Below, piece after piece: positions 1 to 8,142 of a stretch of 64,000 bases of DNA. Origin of the DNA: Muribaculaceae bacterium (lineage in GTDB: Bacteria; Bacteroidota; Bacteroidia; Bacteroidales; Muribaculaceae); NCBI GenBank assembly GCA_017621845.1, contig JAGASI010000005.1:47102-111101 (forward strand), written 5' to 3'. How positions within the stretch are numbered: position 1 is the first letter of the stretch; the number at the start of each line of letters is the position of its first letter. The position numbers and the translations under genes are program-made. The notes under the pieces were generated by a model, which was not told the origin of the DNA, did not search any database, and saw only the letters and a program-made list of their open reading frames with translations.

Positions 1-1
1 A

Positions 2-754
2 GAATATGTCAAGCGTCCCCAAGTTGGCGCCAAGGGCATGGTATATGCACGTGTCGAGGCCGATGGACATGTCAAATCGTCAGTTGATAAATTCTACAGC
101 CAGGAAGTACTCCAACAGCTCAAAGAAGCCATGCATGCCGAAGCCGGCGACCTTATCCTCATCTTAAGCGGCGATGATGCCATGAAGACCCGTAAACAAC
201 TGTGTGAACTGCGTCTCGAGATGGGCCGTCAGCTTGGGTTGTGCGATAAGAATAAATTTGCCTGTCTGTGGGTTGTTGACTTCCCGATGTTTGAGTGGAG
301 TGATGAAGAGCAGCGCTTGATGGCGATGCACCACCCGTTCACCCATCCCAAGGACGAGGATATACCCTTGTTGGATACCGATCCCGCTGCAGTGCGAGCC
401 GATGCATATGATATGGTTGTTAATGGCGTCGAGGTCGGTGGCGGTTCAATCCGCATCCATGACAGTGGCTTGCAGGCCAAGATGTTTGAAATCCTCGGCT
501 TTACGCCCGAGAAAGCTCAGGAACAGTTTGGCTTTCTGATGAATGCTTTTAAATATGGAGCACCCCCTCACGGCGGTCTTGCCTATGGGCTTGACCGTTG
601 GGTATCGCTGTTTGCAGGACTCGACAGTATCCGCGACTGTATCGCTTTCCCCAAGAATAATTCGGGTCGTGATGTAATGTTGGACGCTCCCGCGCCCCTC
701 GATCAGAAGCAACTCGACGAGCTCACCTTGGCCGTGGTTGAGCCTAAGGCATGA
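2..754 (+). CDS. aspS: Aspartate--tRNA ligase, C-terminal part (partial)
   Basis: This is the 3' part of a class II aminoacyl-tRNA synthetase that charges tRNA-Asp in the cytoplasm. The frame is open from the first bases of the window, so the 5' end (anticodon-binding OB fold, class II motifs 1 and 2) lies outside; about 250 codons remain of a family usually near 590. Visible signatures are the end of the bacterial GAD insertion, the VVDFPMFEW and HHPFT segments of the catalytic core, GGGSIRIHD, and class II motif 3 in the form GLAYGLDRW near the C-terminus. It ends with a normal stop. A 9-bp hairpin follows. AsnRS and LysRS lack the GAD insertion, so the identification is firm. Confidence 0.97.
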   Translation, partial: EYVKRPQVGAKGMVYARVEADGHVKSSVDKFYSQEVLQQLKEAMHAEAGDLILILSGDDAMKTRKQLCELRLEMGRQLGLCDKNKFACLWVVDFPMFEWSDEEQRLMAMHHPFTHPKDEDIPLLDTDPAAVRADAYDMVVNGVEVGGGSIRIHDSGLQAKMFEILGFTPEKAQEQFGFLMNAFKYGAPPHGGLAYGLDRWVSLFAGLDSIRDCIAFPKNNSGRDVMLDAPAPLDQKQLDELTLAVVEPKA

Positions 755-763
755 CGGCTATAA

Positions 764-796
764 CGGCATTCCGGGTTATAGTACACCGGGATGCCG
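764..796 (+). terminator. Hairpin after aspS
   Basis: The arms CGGCATTCC and GGGATGCCG pair (one G-U) across a short loop, ten bases after the aspS stop. There is no good T tract, so it may be a weak terminator or an mRNA 3'-end stabiliser. Confidence 0.4.
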
Positions 797-828
797 GATA
801 TTAATTTCCAATCTCCAATTTTCAATTC

Positions 829-1944
829 ATGACCATAGGCGAGATAATACGCGCGATAGAAAGCATGGTCCCGGCTCAATATCAAGAGTCGTGGGACAAT
901 ACCGGGCTTCAGGTCGGTTCACCCCTGAGTGAGTGTACCGGAGTATTGATATGTGTCGATGTGACCGACGCTGTAATAAACGAGGCAGTATCGTTGGGCG
1001 CCAATCTCATAGTGTCCCACCATCCGCTGATATTCAAGGGCCTTAAACGTCTCACCGGAGCCACGCGTGTCGAGGCTGTGGTTATCAATGCTATCGGTGC
1101 GGGAATATCGATATACTCGTGCCACACGTCGGTAGACAGTGTGTCCGGAGGCGTGTCGTGGCGCATGGCCGGGATGTTGGGCGTAACACCGATGTCGGTG
1201 TTGTCACCTATGGAACCCCGGTGGGCCAAGGTCGCCGTGATGGTGCCGACGGCCCATGCCGATGAGGTCAGGATGGCAATGTTTGAGGCCGGCGCCGGCG
1301 AGGCCGGCAGCTATGACTGTTGCTCATACAATGTCGAGGGTATGGGAACATTCCGCGCTTTGGCCGGAGCCAACCCATACGTTGGCGCTCAGGATGAGTT
1401 ACATCATGAGCCCGAAGTCAAGATTGAATCTATCGTGCCGAGATGGCTCGTCGGGCGAGTTACAGCCGCTATCAGGGAAGTGCATCCGTATGAGTGTCCG
1501 GCTATCGATGTGATTAATCTGGCCAATGAAGATTCTTCGCTCGGTCTTGGTGTCGTGGGTAATCTTGAGACACCGTTGACAGCCGGCGAATTTATGTCGC
1601 GCGTTGCCGGAACATTTGACAGCCCGGCGATAAGACACTCGGTGGTTAAGGACGAGGATGCCAAAATACGACGTGTGGCAATGTGTGGCGGATCGGGAGG
1701 CGAGTTTATACGCGATGCCATCAAAGCTCACGCCCAGGTTTATCTCTCGTCTGACATCAGATACCATGATTTTGTTGATTACGGAGATGAGATTTTGCTT
1801 GTCGATATTGGCCACTTTGAGAGCGAACAGTGTACAAAAGATATTTTTTATGAGATTATTACACAAAAATTTGCTAACTTTGCGGTCTATAAATCAACAG
1901 TCGAGCACAATCCGATGCATTACTTCACGGAGCATAAAGCGTGA
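829..1944 (+). CDS. NIF3/YbgI-family dinuclear metal-centre protein
   Basis: A NIF3-like protein (often annotated GTP cyclohydrolase I type 2 or YqfO). These proteins assemble into toroidal hexamers with a two-metal site; the physiological substrate is unsettled. The metal-binding motif VSHHPLIFKG is present about 60 residues from the N-terminus, and the C-terminal DIGHFESEQ segment supplies the second His/Glu set. At 371 residues it is the long form, with an inserted CutA/PII-like domain in the middle (roughly residues 125-230, including HPYECPAID), as in Bacillus YqfO. The ATG at 829 gives a full-length N-terminus. It lies directly upstream of the zinc-ribbon coiled-coil gene, a pairing common in Bacteroidota, and the two are probably cotranscribed. 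Function beyond metal binding is not known. Confidence 0.93.
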   Translation: MTIGEIIRAIESMVPAQYQESWDNTGLQVGSPLSECTGVLICVDVTDAVINEAVSLGANLIVSHHPLIFKGLKRLTGATRVEAVVINAIGAGISIYSCHTSVDSVSGGVSWRMAGMLGVTPMSVLSPMEPRWAKVAVMVPTAHADEVRMAMFEAGAGEAGSYDCCSYNVEGMGTFRALAGANPYVGAQDELHHEPEVKIESIVPRWLVGRVTAAIREVHPYECPAIDVINLANEDSSLGLGVVGNLETPLTAGEFMSRVAGTFDSPAIRHSVVKDEDAKIRRVAMCGGSGGEFIRDAIKAHAQVYLSSDIRYHDFVDYGDEILLVDIGHFESEQCTKDIFYEIITQKFANFAVYKSTVEHNPMHYFTEHKA

Positions 1945-1993
1945 CTGTTGCCTAATCGTGTGATATAAAAGAAATTAACTGTATAAATATACA

Positions 1994-2776
1994 ATGGCAA
2001 ACGATAACAAACAAGAGCAGACTCTGACAGTAGAACAGCGTCTCAAAGCCCTTTATGAACTCCAGACCATCTTGAGTGAGATTGATCGTATCAAAACCAT
2101 CCGTGGCGAGCTTCCTCTTGAAGTCAAAGACCTTGAGGACCAGATTGCAGGTCTTAACACTCGTGTCGAGAATTATGGTCACGATATCACCGAGCTTAAC
2201 CGGAATGTTGCCTCTGAGAAAGAAAAAATCGCCAACTCCCAGCAGCTCATCGCCCGTTATAAAGAGCAACTCGACAATGTGCGCAATAACCGCGAGTTTG
2301 ACCTTCTGACCAAGGAAGTTGAATTCCAGGAGCTTGAGATACAACTGTGTGAGAAGCATATCCACGAGAATACACGTGCTATTGATAACAAGAACGCCGA
2401 TATAGCCAGCACCAAGGAAAAGCTTGCCGACCTCGAGCATATTCTTGAAGAGAAGCGTAAGGAGCTTAACGAGATTGTCTCAGAGACACGCCAGGAGGAA
2501 GAGTCGTTGCGCGAGAAAGCCAAGGCTCTCGAGCCCCATGTTGACGAACGCACATTGGCCGCTTTCAAGCGTATCCGCAAAAATGCCCGCAACGGTCTCG
2601 GTATCGTCTATGTACAGCGTAACGCCTGTGGCGGTTGCTTCAACCGCATTCCCCCTCAACGCCAGCTTGAAATCAAGTTACACAAGAAAGTCATCGTGTG
2701 TGAATACTGTGGCCGCATCATGATAGACCCCGAGCTCGCCGGCATCGCCGAGGCCGAGGTCAACACGGCTCAATAA
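1994..2776 (+). CDS. C4-type zinc-ribbon coiled-coil protein (CdsZ/DUF164-like)
   Basis: A 260-residue protein made of a long charged coiled coil (about residues 10-190, heptad-rich with many Glu/Lys/Arg) followed by a C-terminal zinc ribbon: CGGCFNRIPP, then VIVCEYCGRIMI, giving two CxxC knuckles. This matches the family variously called DUF164, zinc ribbon domain protein or CdsZ, thought to bind nucleic acid; no enzymatic activity is expected. The gene follows the NIF3-like gene after 49 bp and ends at a strong hairpin, so the two probably form one transcription unit. Confidence 0.9.
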   Translation: MANDNKQEQTLTVEQRLKALYELQTILSEIDRIKTIRGELPLEVKDLEDQIAGLNTRVENYGHDITELNRNVASEKEKIANSQQLIARYKEQLDNVRNNREFDLLTKEVEFQELEIQLCEKHIHENTRAIDNKNADIASTKEKLADLEHILEEKRKELNEIVSETRQEEESLREKAKALEPHVDERTLAAFKRIRKNARNGLGIVYVQRNACGGCFNRIPPQRQLEIKLHKKVIVCEYCGRIMIDPELAGIAEAEVNTAQ

Positions 2777-2796
2777 CCATTTTTAAAGCTATAAAT

Positions 2797-2841
2797 ATAA
2801 GCGAGCGCCAGCATCCGCCAAGGATGTTGGCGCTCGCTTAT
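2797..2841. terminator. Long perfect hairpin terminator
   Basis: The arms ATAAGCGAGCGCCAGCATCC and its near-complement (one G-U) close on a four-base loop, 20 bp after the zinc-ribbon gene. This is typical of the hairpins that end genes throughout this window. Confidence 0.7.
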
Positions 2842-2862
2842 AGATGTACATAGAAAATAATA

Positions 2863-3360
2863 GCTGTCCGATAAAACGGGTCAGCGGACAGGAGCGGTTG
2901 GTAGCTCCCCTGATTGAACTGCAAACTCCCGGGCACGGGATGCAGGCGCGTAGCGCCGGGCTGTGATTAACCTCCGGTGTAGGGACGGAGTCCCGAAGCC
3001 GGGGGCGTTAGCGGGTCTTTTTGAGTGAGGGCCGGAGGCCTGAGTTGTGGTAGAGACTCTGCTAATTACAATAAGTTATCCTCTCCGGTTACCACAACCC
3101 GGCCCTCCGGGCCTAAGACACCACTGCTCAGTATACGACACTGCAAGCTTCGGGCCGCCGGCCCTGCGCATGCAGTTAATCACAACGCGGGCCGCCGGCC
3201 CTCGCTCATCTTAATTCAGAATTATTCATCACTGACAGGCTTCGTCCCGAGCTTATTGAACGGCTATAACCGTGGTCTTTCATGTCTATCACATTATTTT
3301 AGAGCCTTCTTGCACGCTGACCTCTACCAACCGCTCCTGTCCACTGACCCATAATTTGTA
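2863..3360. repeat. Nested inverted-repeat (MITE-like) element, ~500 bp
   Basis: This non-coding stretch consists of inverted repeats nested inside one another. The outer arms are 2878-2904 and 3324-3350 (27 bp, one mismatch). The middle arms are 2962-2998 and 3148-3184 (imperfect, sharing TGTGATTAAC and a GGG..GG..CCCGAAG core). The inner arms are 3028-3052 and 3090-3114 (GGGCCGGAGGCC..TTGTGGTA type). The whole piece can fold into one long imperfect hairpin with its loop near 3070. It begins with GCTGTCCGATAAAAC, identical to 15 bases at the left end of the IS4-type element near 62846. No convincing ORF lies inside. The best reading is a non-autonomous mobile or extragenic palindromic repeat; the exact ends are uncertain. 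Confidence 0.6.
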
Positions 3361-3383
3361 GGACATTCATAAATCATTGATGG

Positions 3384-3944
3384 CTATTGGAAAAGTAGGC
3401 CGTTGGCGGCGAGGTCGGTAAGGGCGAGGCCTTGGAGGTCTTTGGGGGAGAGCAAGAGGGCGTCGTGGGAGGGCCAGGCGACTGCGATGTCGGGGTCATC
3501 GTAGCGTAGGGTGTGTTCGGCCCGGGGTTGGTAGGTGTTGTCGACCTTGTATTGGAAGACGGCTTCGTCGCTGAGGACAACAAATCCGTGAGCCATGCCG
3601 CGTGGGACAAACAGCTGACGGTGGTTGGCTTCTGATAGCTCGATGGCTGTCCATTGCTTGAAGGTGGGACTTGATTGCCTGAGGTCGACAATAACGTCTA
3701 TTACACGTCCGAGAGAGACGCGCACCAATTTGGCTTGTGCGGCCTCGCCGGCCTGAAAATGTAGTCCCCGCAGTACTCCACGGCTCGACTTGGACTCATT
3801 GTCTTGGACAAACTCGACGTGGCGCCCTACATAAGCGTCAAACAGGTCTTGACGGAAGGTCTCGGTGAAATAGCCTCGGGGGTCGCCCCAGATCTTGGGC
3901 TCGACGATAAACGCGTCGTGTATGGTGGTAGGGATAAATTGCAT
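3384..3944 (-). CDS. rfbC: dTDP-4-dehydrorhamnose 3,5-epimerase
   Basis: RmlC/RfbC catalyses the double epimerisation of dTDP-4-keto-6-deoxy-glucose in dTDP-L-rhamnose synthesis for surface polysaccharides. At 186 residues it has the normal length for this cupin. Visible family motifs are DPRGYFTETF near the N-terminus, RGLHFQ with the catalytic His, VPRGMAHGFVVL, and FQYKVDNTY with the catalytic Tyr. The other rml genes are not in this window, so it stands alone here. It is divergent from the GlmU-like gene, with 59 bp between the two starts. A palindromic element lies immediately downstream of its stop. Confidence 0.95.
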   Translation of the reverse strand: MQFIPTTIHDAFIVEPKIWGDPRGYFTETFRQDLFDAYVGRHVEFVQDNESKSSRGVLRGLHFQAGEAAQAKLVRVSLGRVIDVIVDLRQSSPTFKQWTAIELSEANHRQLFVPRGMAHGFVVLSDEAVFQYKVDNTYQPRAEHTLRYDDPDIAVAWPSHDALLLSPKDLQGLALTDLAANGLLFQ

Positions 3945-4003
3945 GGGAATGGAGTATAATTTGATGCAAATTTACTACTTTTGTATGTAAAAAATATCAA
4001 GAC

Positions 4004-5167
4004 ATGAATATTATACTTGCTGATCCACGCGACGTGCGTGATAATCTGTTGCCATTGACCTATACGCGTCCGATAAGTGAGATAAGGGTAGGTATCACGA
4101 CCCTTGCTGAAAAATGGTCTCGGTTTATTCCCGGTGAATATTATTATCAGACAGCCGAATACTTGTCAACCAAATACCGTTCATATGAAGGGACGGTAGA
4201 TGCCGGGGTGTTGTATGTAAGGTCAAATGTAGTGGCTGACTGCCGTTTGGCCGAAGCGGTGAAAGCTCTTGTGCCCGGGCAGGCTTTGTTTGATGCCAAT
4301 CACGTCATGATTGCCCAACGGGGCGGTACCGGTGAGGTGGCGAGTATGAACTTGGATTACAGTCCGTTGCAGGTCACTGAGCTATATGATATTTTCATGA
4401 TTAATGGTCGGGTCTTGGAGCAGGACTTTGAGGTACTTGGCCAAGCGGGAGTGCCGTTGTCGCCGACGGTTACGGTAATAGGTCCCCGCGAGAGGGTTTA
4501 TGTAGACCCACGGGCAACGTTTGTCGAGGGTTGTGTGCTTAACACACTCGGTGGTCCGATATATATTGGCCCCGAGGCACAAGTCATGGAAGGCTCGTGT
4601 CTGCGAGGTCCGGTGGCCGTGTGCGAGGGCTCATCGGTCAATATGGGTGCCAAAATTTATGGAGCCACGACTATCGGCCCACACTCCAAGGTCGGTGGGG
4701 AGCTTAATAATGTCGTGATATTCGGCTACTCCAATAAGGCTCACGACGGCTTTCTTGGTAATGCTGTCGTCGGCGAATGGTGCAATATCGGAGCAGGAGC
4801 AACAGCCTCCAATCTCAAGAATGATTATACCGAAATCAAGTTGTGGAATTATCCCAAGCGTCGTTTTGTGCGCACCGGATTGCAGTTCTGTGGCGCTATC
4901 ATCGGTGACCACTCCAAGATTGGTATCAATGCGATGCTGAATACGGCGACCGTTTTAGGCGTGGGTGTCAATATCCATGGTGCCGGTTATCCGCGTCCGT
5001 TCCTGGCATCTTTCAGCGAGGGGTCGACCGCGGGATTTAACGATGTGGTGATGAGCAAGTTCTTTGATACGGCCACCAAGGTTATGGCACGCCGTGGTAT
5101 AGAGCTGACCGATGTTGACCGTGGAATTCTTATCAAAGTGAGAGAGCTTGCCGAGGCTTACCGCTAA
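4004..5167 (+). CDS. Bacteroidota-type GlmU-like sugar nucleotidyl/acetyltransferase
   Basis: This 387-residue protein matches the Bacteroidota-specific 'alternative GlmU' family, proposed to act in UDP-GlcNAc synthesis. The N-terminal ~170 residues resemble a divergent nucleotidyltransferase (LADPRDVRDNLLPLTYTRP at the start; no classical GxGxRxxPLT loop). The C-terminal half is a left-handed beta helix of hexapeptide repeats (for example GPIYIGPEAQVMEGSCLRGP), ending in an acyltransferase-like segment with FGYSNKAHDGFLGNAVVGEW. The exact reaction cannot be read from sequence. It is followed by the B3/B4 gene after 83 bp with no hairpin, so the two may be cotranscribed. TACTTTTG at 3976 could be its -7 box. 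Confidence 0.85.
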   Translation: MNIILADPRDVRDNLLPLTYTRPISEIRVGITTLAEKWSRFIPGEYYYQTAEYLSTKYRSYEGTVDAGVLYVRSNVVADCRLAEAVKALVPGQALFDANHVMIAQRGGTGEVASMNLDYSPLQVTELYDIFMINGRVLEQDFEVLGQAGVPLSPTVTVIGPRERVYVDPRATFVEGCVLNTLGGPIYIGPEAQVMEGSCLRGPVAVCEGSSVNMGAKIYGATTIGPHSKVGGELNNVVIFGYSNKAHDGFLGNAVVGEWCNIGAGATASNLKNDYTEIKLWNYPKRRFVRTGLQFCGAIIGDHSKIGINAMLNTATVLGVGVNIHGAGYPRPFLASFSEGSTAGFNDVVMSKFFDTATKVMARRGIELTDVDRGILIKVRELAEAYR

Positions 5168-5250
5168 GTATAAAAAGTATAAAAAAATAATCATGATATG
5201 TCATGGTTTAACAAAGAGCTTCAAGATATATTGTGATAAATCGAGACGCT

Positions 5251-5943
5251 ATGGAAATTAAATTTGATGAAACGATAAGAGAAAAGGCGCCGGGAGTCAG
5301 GTTGCTTGTCGGCGAGGCAACTGTGGTTGACAGTCCTACCGATGATCGGTTATGGAGTGAGATTGAGACGGTGAGTAAGCGTATCGCTGAGTCTTATGAG
5401 ATGCCGATGGTCAACAAGCGTCCCGGCATAGCCGCCACCCGCGCCGCCTATAAGGCCTGTGGCAAAGAACCTAACCGCTATCGGCCCTCGACCGAGGCCA
5501 TGTGTCGCCGCATTGTGCGTGGTGACGGGCTTTATCGCACTACGGCTATTGTTGATCTTATTAACCTCGTGTCGATAGTGTCGGGCTACTCGATAGGAGC
5601 CTTTGACCGGGACAAGATAGAGGGTGAAGTGTTGACTCTCGGTGTAGGCCGAGAGGGAGAACCTTATGAGGCTATCCATCGAGGCCCCTTGAATATTGCC
5701 GGGATGCCTGTCCTGAGAGATAGTGTTGGCGGCATTGCTACTCCCACCAGTGACAATGCCCGCACGTGTATGACATCCTTGACGCGCCACTTGTTGATTG
5801 TCGTCAACATCTATGGCGAGGAAATGGACCCTGAGGGTGTGGTCAGCTATACGACCCGACTATTGCGGGACTATGCCCACGCGACAGATATTGCTTTTAA
5901 TATATGGTCACCTGACGCAACAGCGCCGGTGTATATGGAATAA
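5251..5943 (+). CDS. B3/B4 tRNA-binding domain protein (PheT-editing-domain homologue)
   Basis: A free-standing B3/B4 domain of about 230 residues, homologous to the editing module of the phenylalanyl-tRNA synthetase beta chain. Free-standing copies are proposed to deacylate mischarged tRNA or bind amino acids; the substrate is unknown here. Family features seen are RPGIAATRAAYKACGKEPNRYRPS (given in part), then EAMCRRIVRG and a hydrophobic NLVSIVSGYSIGAFD strand. I chose the ATG at 5251 over the in-frame GTG at 5233, since ATG is normal here and the conserved part starts well after it. It is followed after 21 bp by the M13 peptidase gene. Confidence 0.85.
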   Translation: MEIKFDETIREKAPGVRLLVGEATVVDSPTDDRLWSEIETVSKRIAESYEMPMVNKRPGIAATRAAYKACGKEPNRYRPSTEAMCRRIVRGDGLYRTTAIVDLINLVSIVSGYSIGAFDRDKIEGEVLTLGVGREGEPYEAIHRGPLNIAGMPVLRDSVGGIATPTSDNARTCMTSLTRHLLIVVNIYGEEMDPEGVVSYTTRLLRDYAHATDIAFNIWSPDATAPVYME

Positions 5944-5964
5944 ACCATTTAATAATAGGAAATT

Positions 5965-8001
5965 ATGCTTAAAATTACAACATTGTTGTGTGCTGTGGCT
6001 GCATTGGCTCTCAATGCCTCGGCTCAGGAGCACACCAAGAGCCTTGACATCAAAGGGCTCGATGATGCTATTTCGCCCAAAACCGACTTTTTCCACCACG
6101 TCAATACCAAGTGGCAGAAAGATCATCCGCTGACGGCAGAATATTCGACCTATGGACAGTTTAATATCCTCAACGACTCGTCCAACAACCGTGTTCGTCG
6201 TCTTGTGGCAGGGCTGTCGGCGACAAACCCCCAACCCGGCACCAATGCCTATAAGATAGCAGCAGTCTATGAGCTGGCCATGGACTCGGTGCGCCGCAAC
6301 CGCGAGGGTGCCACTCCTATCAAGGGCAAACTTGCCAAAATCGAAAACGCTAAGCCTTCAGAGATGGCCGACCTGCATCGCTGGATGCAGCGTTATGAAC
6401 AGAGCCCGCTGTATGGTGTGGGTATGCAAGAGGATCTGGCCAATAGTAATGTATATGCCTTGTACTTGGGTAGTGTTGGCCTGGGTCTCGGTGACCGTGA
6501 CTATTATCTGCTCAATGATAAAGAGCATAAAAAGGTGCGTGACGCCTATGTGCGACTGATTGAGACTGACATGCAGCTGGCCGGCTATAGCAAGAAAGAC
6601 GCCAAGCGTGTTGCACGTAATGTTATGAAAATCGAGAAACTGATGGCCGACTCGACCTGGACTCGTGAACAGAGCCGCGACATCCCCGCCATGTATAACC
6701 CGATGACCATCGAACAGATTGAGACCATGTATCCCAATCTCCCTGTACGTGCTATAGTCGCCGACCTTGGTATCGAGATGCCTCAGACAATAATTGTCAC
6801 TGAGAAAAACACTGTCAAACAAGCTGATAATCTTATGAAGTCGTTGACAGACCGAGAGAAAAAAGATTTCTATCTATGGAAAATCGTCAGTGACGCTGCC
6901 GGGACATTGAGCGATGACTTTGCTGACGCGTCATTGGAATTTTCTAAGGTTATGTCAGGTATTACCCAACAGCGTCCACGTTGGAAGAAAGCTCTCAGCG
7001 CTGTCGAGGGCGTTATGGGTGAGGGCATCGGGCAACTCTATGTCGAGAAATATTTCCCCGAGAGTTCCAAACAGTATATGATCGGACTGGTCGAAAACCT
7101 CAGGAAAGCTCTGGGCAAACACATCATCAACCTGCCTTGGATGACCGATGATACTAAGTTTGAGGCGCTTAAGAAACTTAACACTATTACGGTCAAAATT
7201 GGCTATCCCGACAAATGGAAAGATTATTCCAAACTCGAGATTGACCCCACGCTAAGTTATTATGAGAACATGGACCGCGCCGGACAATGGGCCGTTGACC
7301 GTCAGCTCGAGAAGTGGGGCAAGCCTGTCGACCGCACTGAGTGGGCGATGACTCCCCAGACTATTAATGCCTATTATAATCCCCTGTTTAACGAGATAGT
7401 GTTTCCTGCCGGAATTTTACAGGCACCTTTCTATGACCCCGAGTCAACTGACGCCGAGAATTATGGCGGTATCGGTGTTGTAATCGGTCATGAGATGACC
7501 CATGGCTTTGATGACCAGGGTTGTAACTTTGACTCTGACGGTAATATGGTCAATTGGTGGACCGATGAAGATCGTGCCGCTTTTACCGAGAAGACCAAGG
7601 GCCTCGGTGCTCAGTTTGACGAGGTGGAAGTTCTTCCCGGTCTCCATGCCAATGGCACGTTTACTATGGGTGAGAATATCGCTGACCAGGGAGGCCTGCG
7701 TATCGCCTATACGGCTTTCCTTGATAGCCAGAAAAAGAAAGGTGTCGATATCGAGAGCGAGGATGCCAAGATTGAGGGCTTTTCTCCTGCCCAGATCTTC
7801 TATATGAATTTTGCCAATCTGTGGGCCAATAATATACGTGATGAGCAAATAAGGGTGTATACCGGTACTGACCCCCACTCGTTGGGTGTAAACCGCGTGA
7901 ATGTCTCGCTGCGCAACATCGAGCCCTTCTTCAAAGCCTTTGATATCAAAGAAGGAGACAAGATGTTCCGTCCCGCCTCAGAGCGTGTGATTATCTGGTA
8001 A
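5965..8001 (+). CDS. pepO: M13-family zinc metallopeptidase (PepO/neprilysin-like)
   Basis: A secreted or periplasmic endopeptidase of the neprilysin family, 678 residues, which is the usual family length. It starts with a signal peptide (MLKITTLLCAVAALALNASA). The zinc site is HEMTH at residues 509-513, preceded by the typical GGIGVVIG, with the third ligand Glu at about residue 570 in ENIADQGGL. NAYYNPLFNEIVFPAGILQ is the substrate-cleft strand typical of M13. Near the C-terminus RVNVSLRNIEPFFKAF and the final W are also as expected. The family cleaves oligopeptides. A hairpin terminator follows, so it closes the 4.0-8.0 kb gene run. Confidence 0.96.
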   Translation: MLKITTLLCAVAALALNASAQEHTKSLDIKGLDDAISPKTDFFHHVNTKWQKDHPLTAEYSTYGQFNILNDSSNNRVRRLVAGLSATNPQPGTNAYKIAAVYELAMDSVRRNREGATPIKGKLAKIENAKPSEMADLHRWMQRYEQSPLYGVGMQEDLANSNVYALYLGSVGLGLGDRDYYLLNDKEHKKVRDAYVRLIETDMQLAGYSKKDAKRVARNVMKIEKLMADSTWTREQSRDIPAMYNPMTIEQIETMYPNLPVRAIVADLGIEMPQTIIVTEKNTVKQADNLMKSLTDREKKDFYLWKIVSDAAGTLSDDFADASLEFSKVMSGITQQRPRWKKALSAVEGVMGEGIGQLYVEKYFPESSKQYMIGLVENLRKALGKHIINLPWMTDDTKFEALKKLNTITVKIGYPDKWKDYSKLEIDPTLSYYENMDRAGQWAVDRQLEKWGKPVDRTEWAMTPQTINAYYNPLFNEIVFPAGILQAPFYDPESTDAENYGGIGVVIGHEMTHGFDDQGCNFDSDGNMVNWWTDEDRAAFTEKTKGLGAQFDEVEVLPGLHANGTFTMGENIADQGGLRIAYTAFLDSQKKKGVDIESEDAKIEGFSPAQIFYMNFANLWANNIRDEQIRVYTGTDPHSLGVNRVNVSLRNIEPFFKAFDIKEGDKMFRPASERVIIW

Positions 8002-8020
8002 TCAATTCTCTAAAGTGCAT

Positions 8021-8063
8021 AAAAAACAGCCGGTCGCATGATTGATGCAATCGGCTGTTTTTA
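8021..8063. terminator. Rho-independent terminator after the M13 peptidase gene
   Basis: AAAAACAGCCG pairs with CGGCTGTTTTT, giving an 11-bp stem with A and T tracts on both sides, so it can work for the + strand peptidase and as a bidirectional terminator for the convergent phosphatase gene. Confidence 0.75.
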
Positions 8064-8142
8064 TATTTAAATGTGTGCCATTATCTATATATTTGACCGC
8101 GGATGCGGTCAATCGACCTGGTTGGTTATGGCACGGCTGTGG

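Noticed and set aside
754..829. tRNA gene in the hairpin region after aspS
   Set aside because: Only one stem-loop; no T-loop GTTCRA or acceptor pairing.
3025..3354. A 109-codon ORF within the nested palindromic element
   Set aside because: It is an open frame caused by GC-rich palindromes; the translation is low-complexity and unlike any protein.
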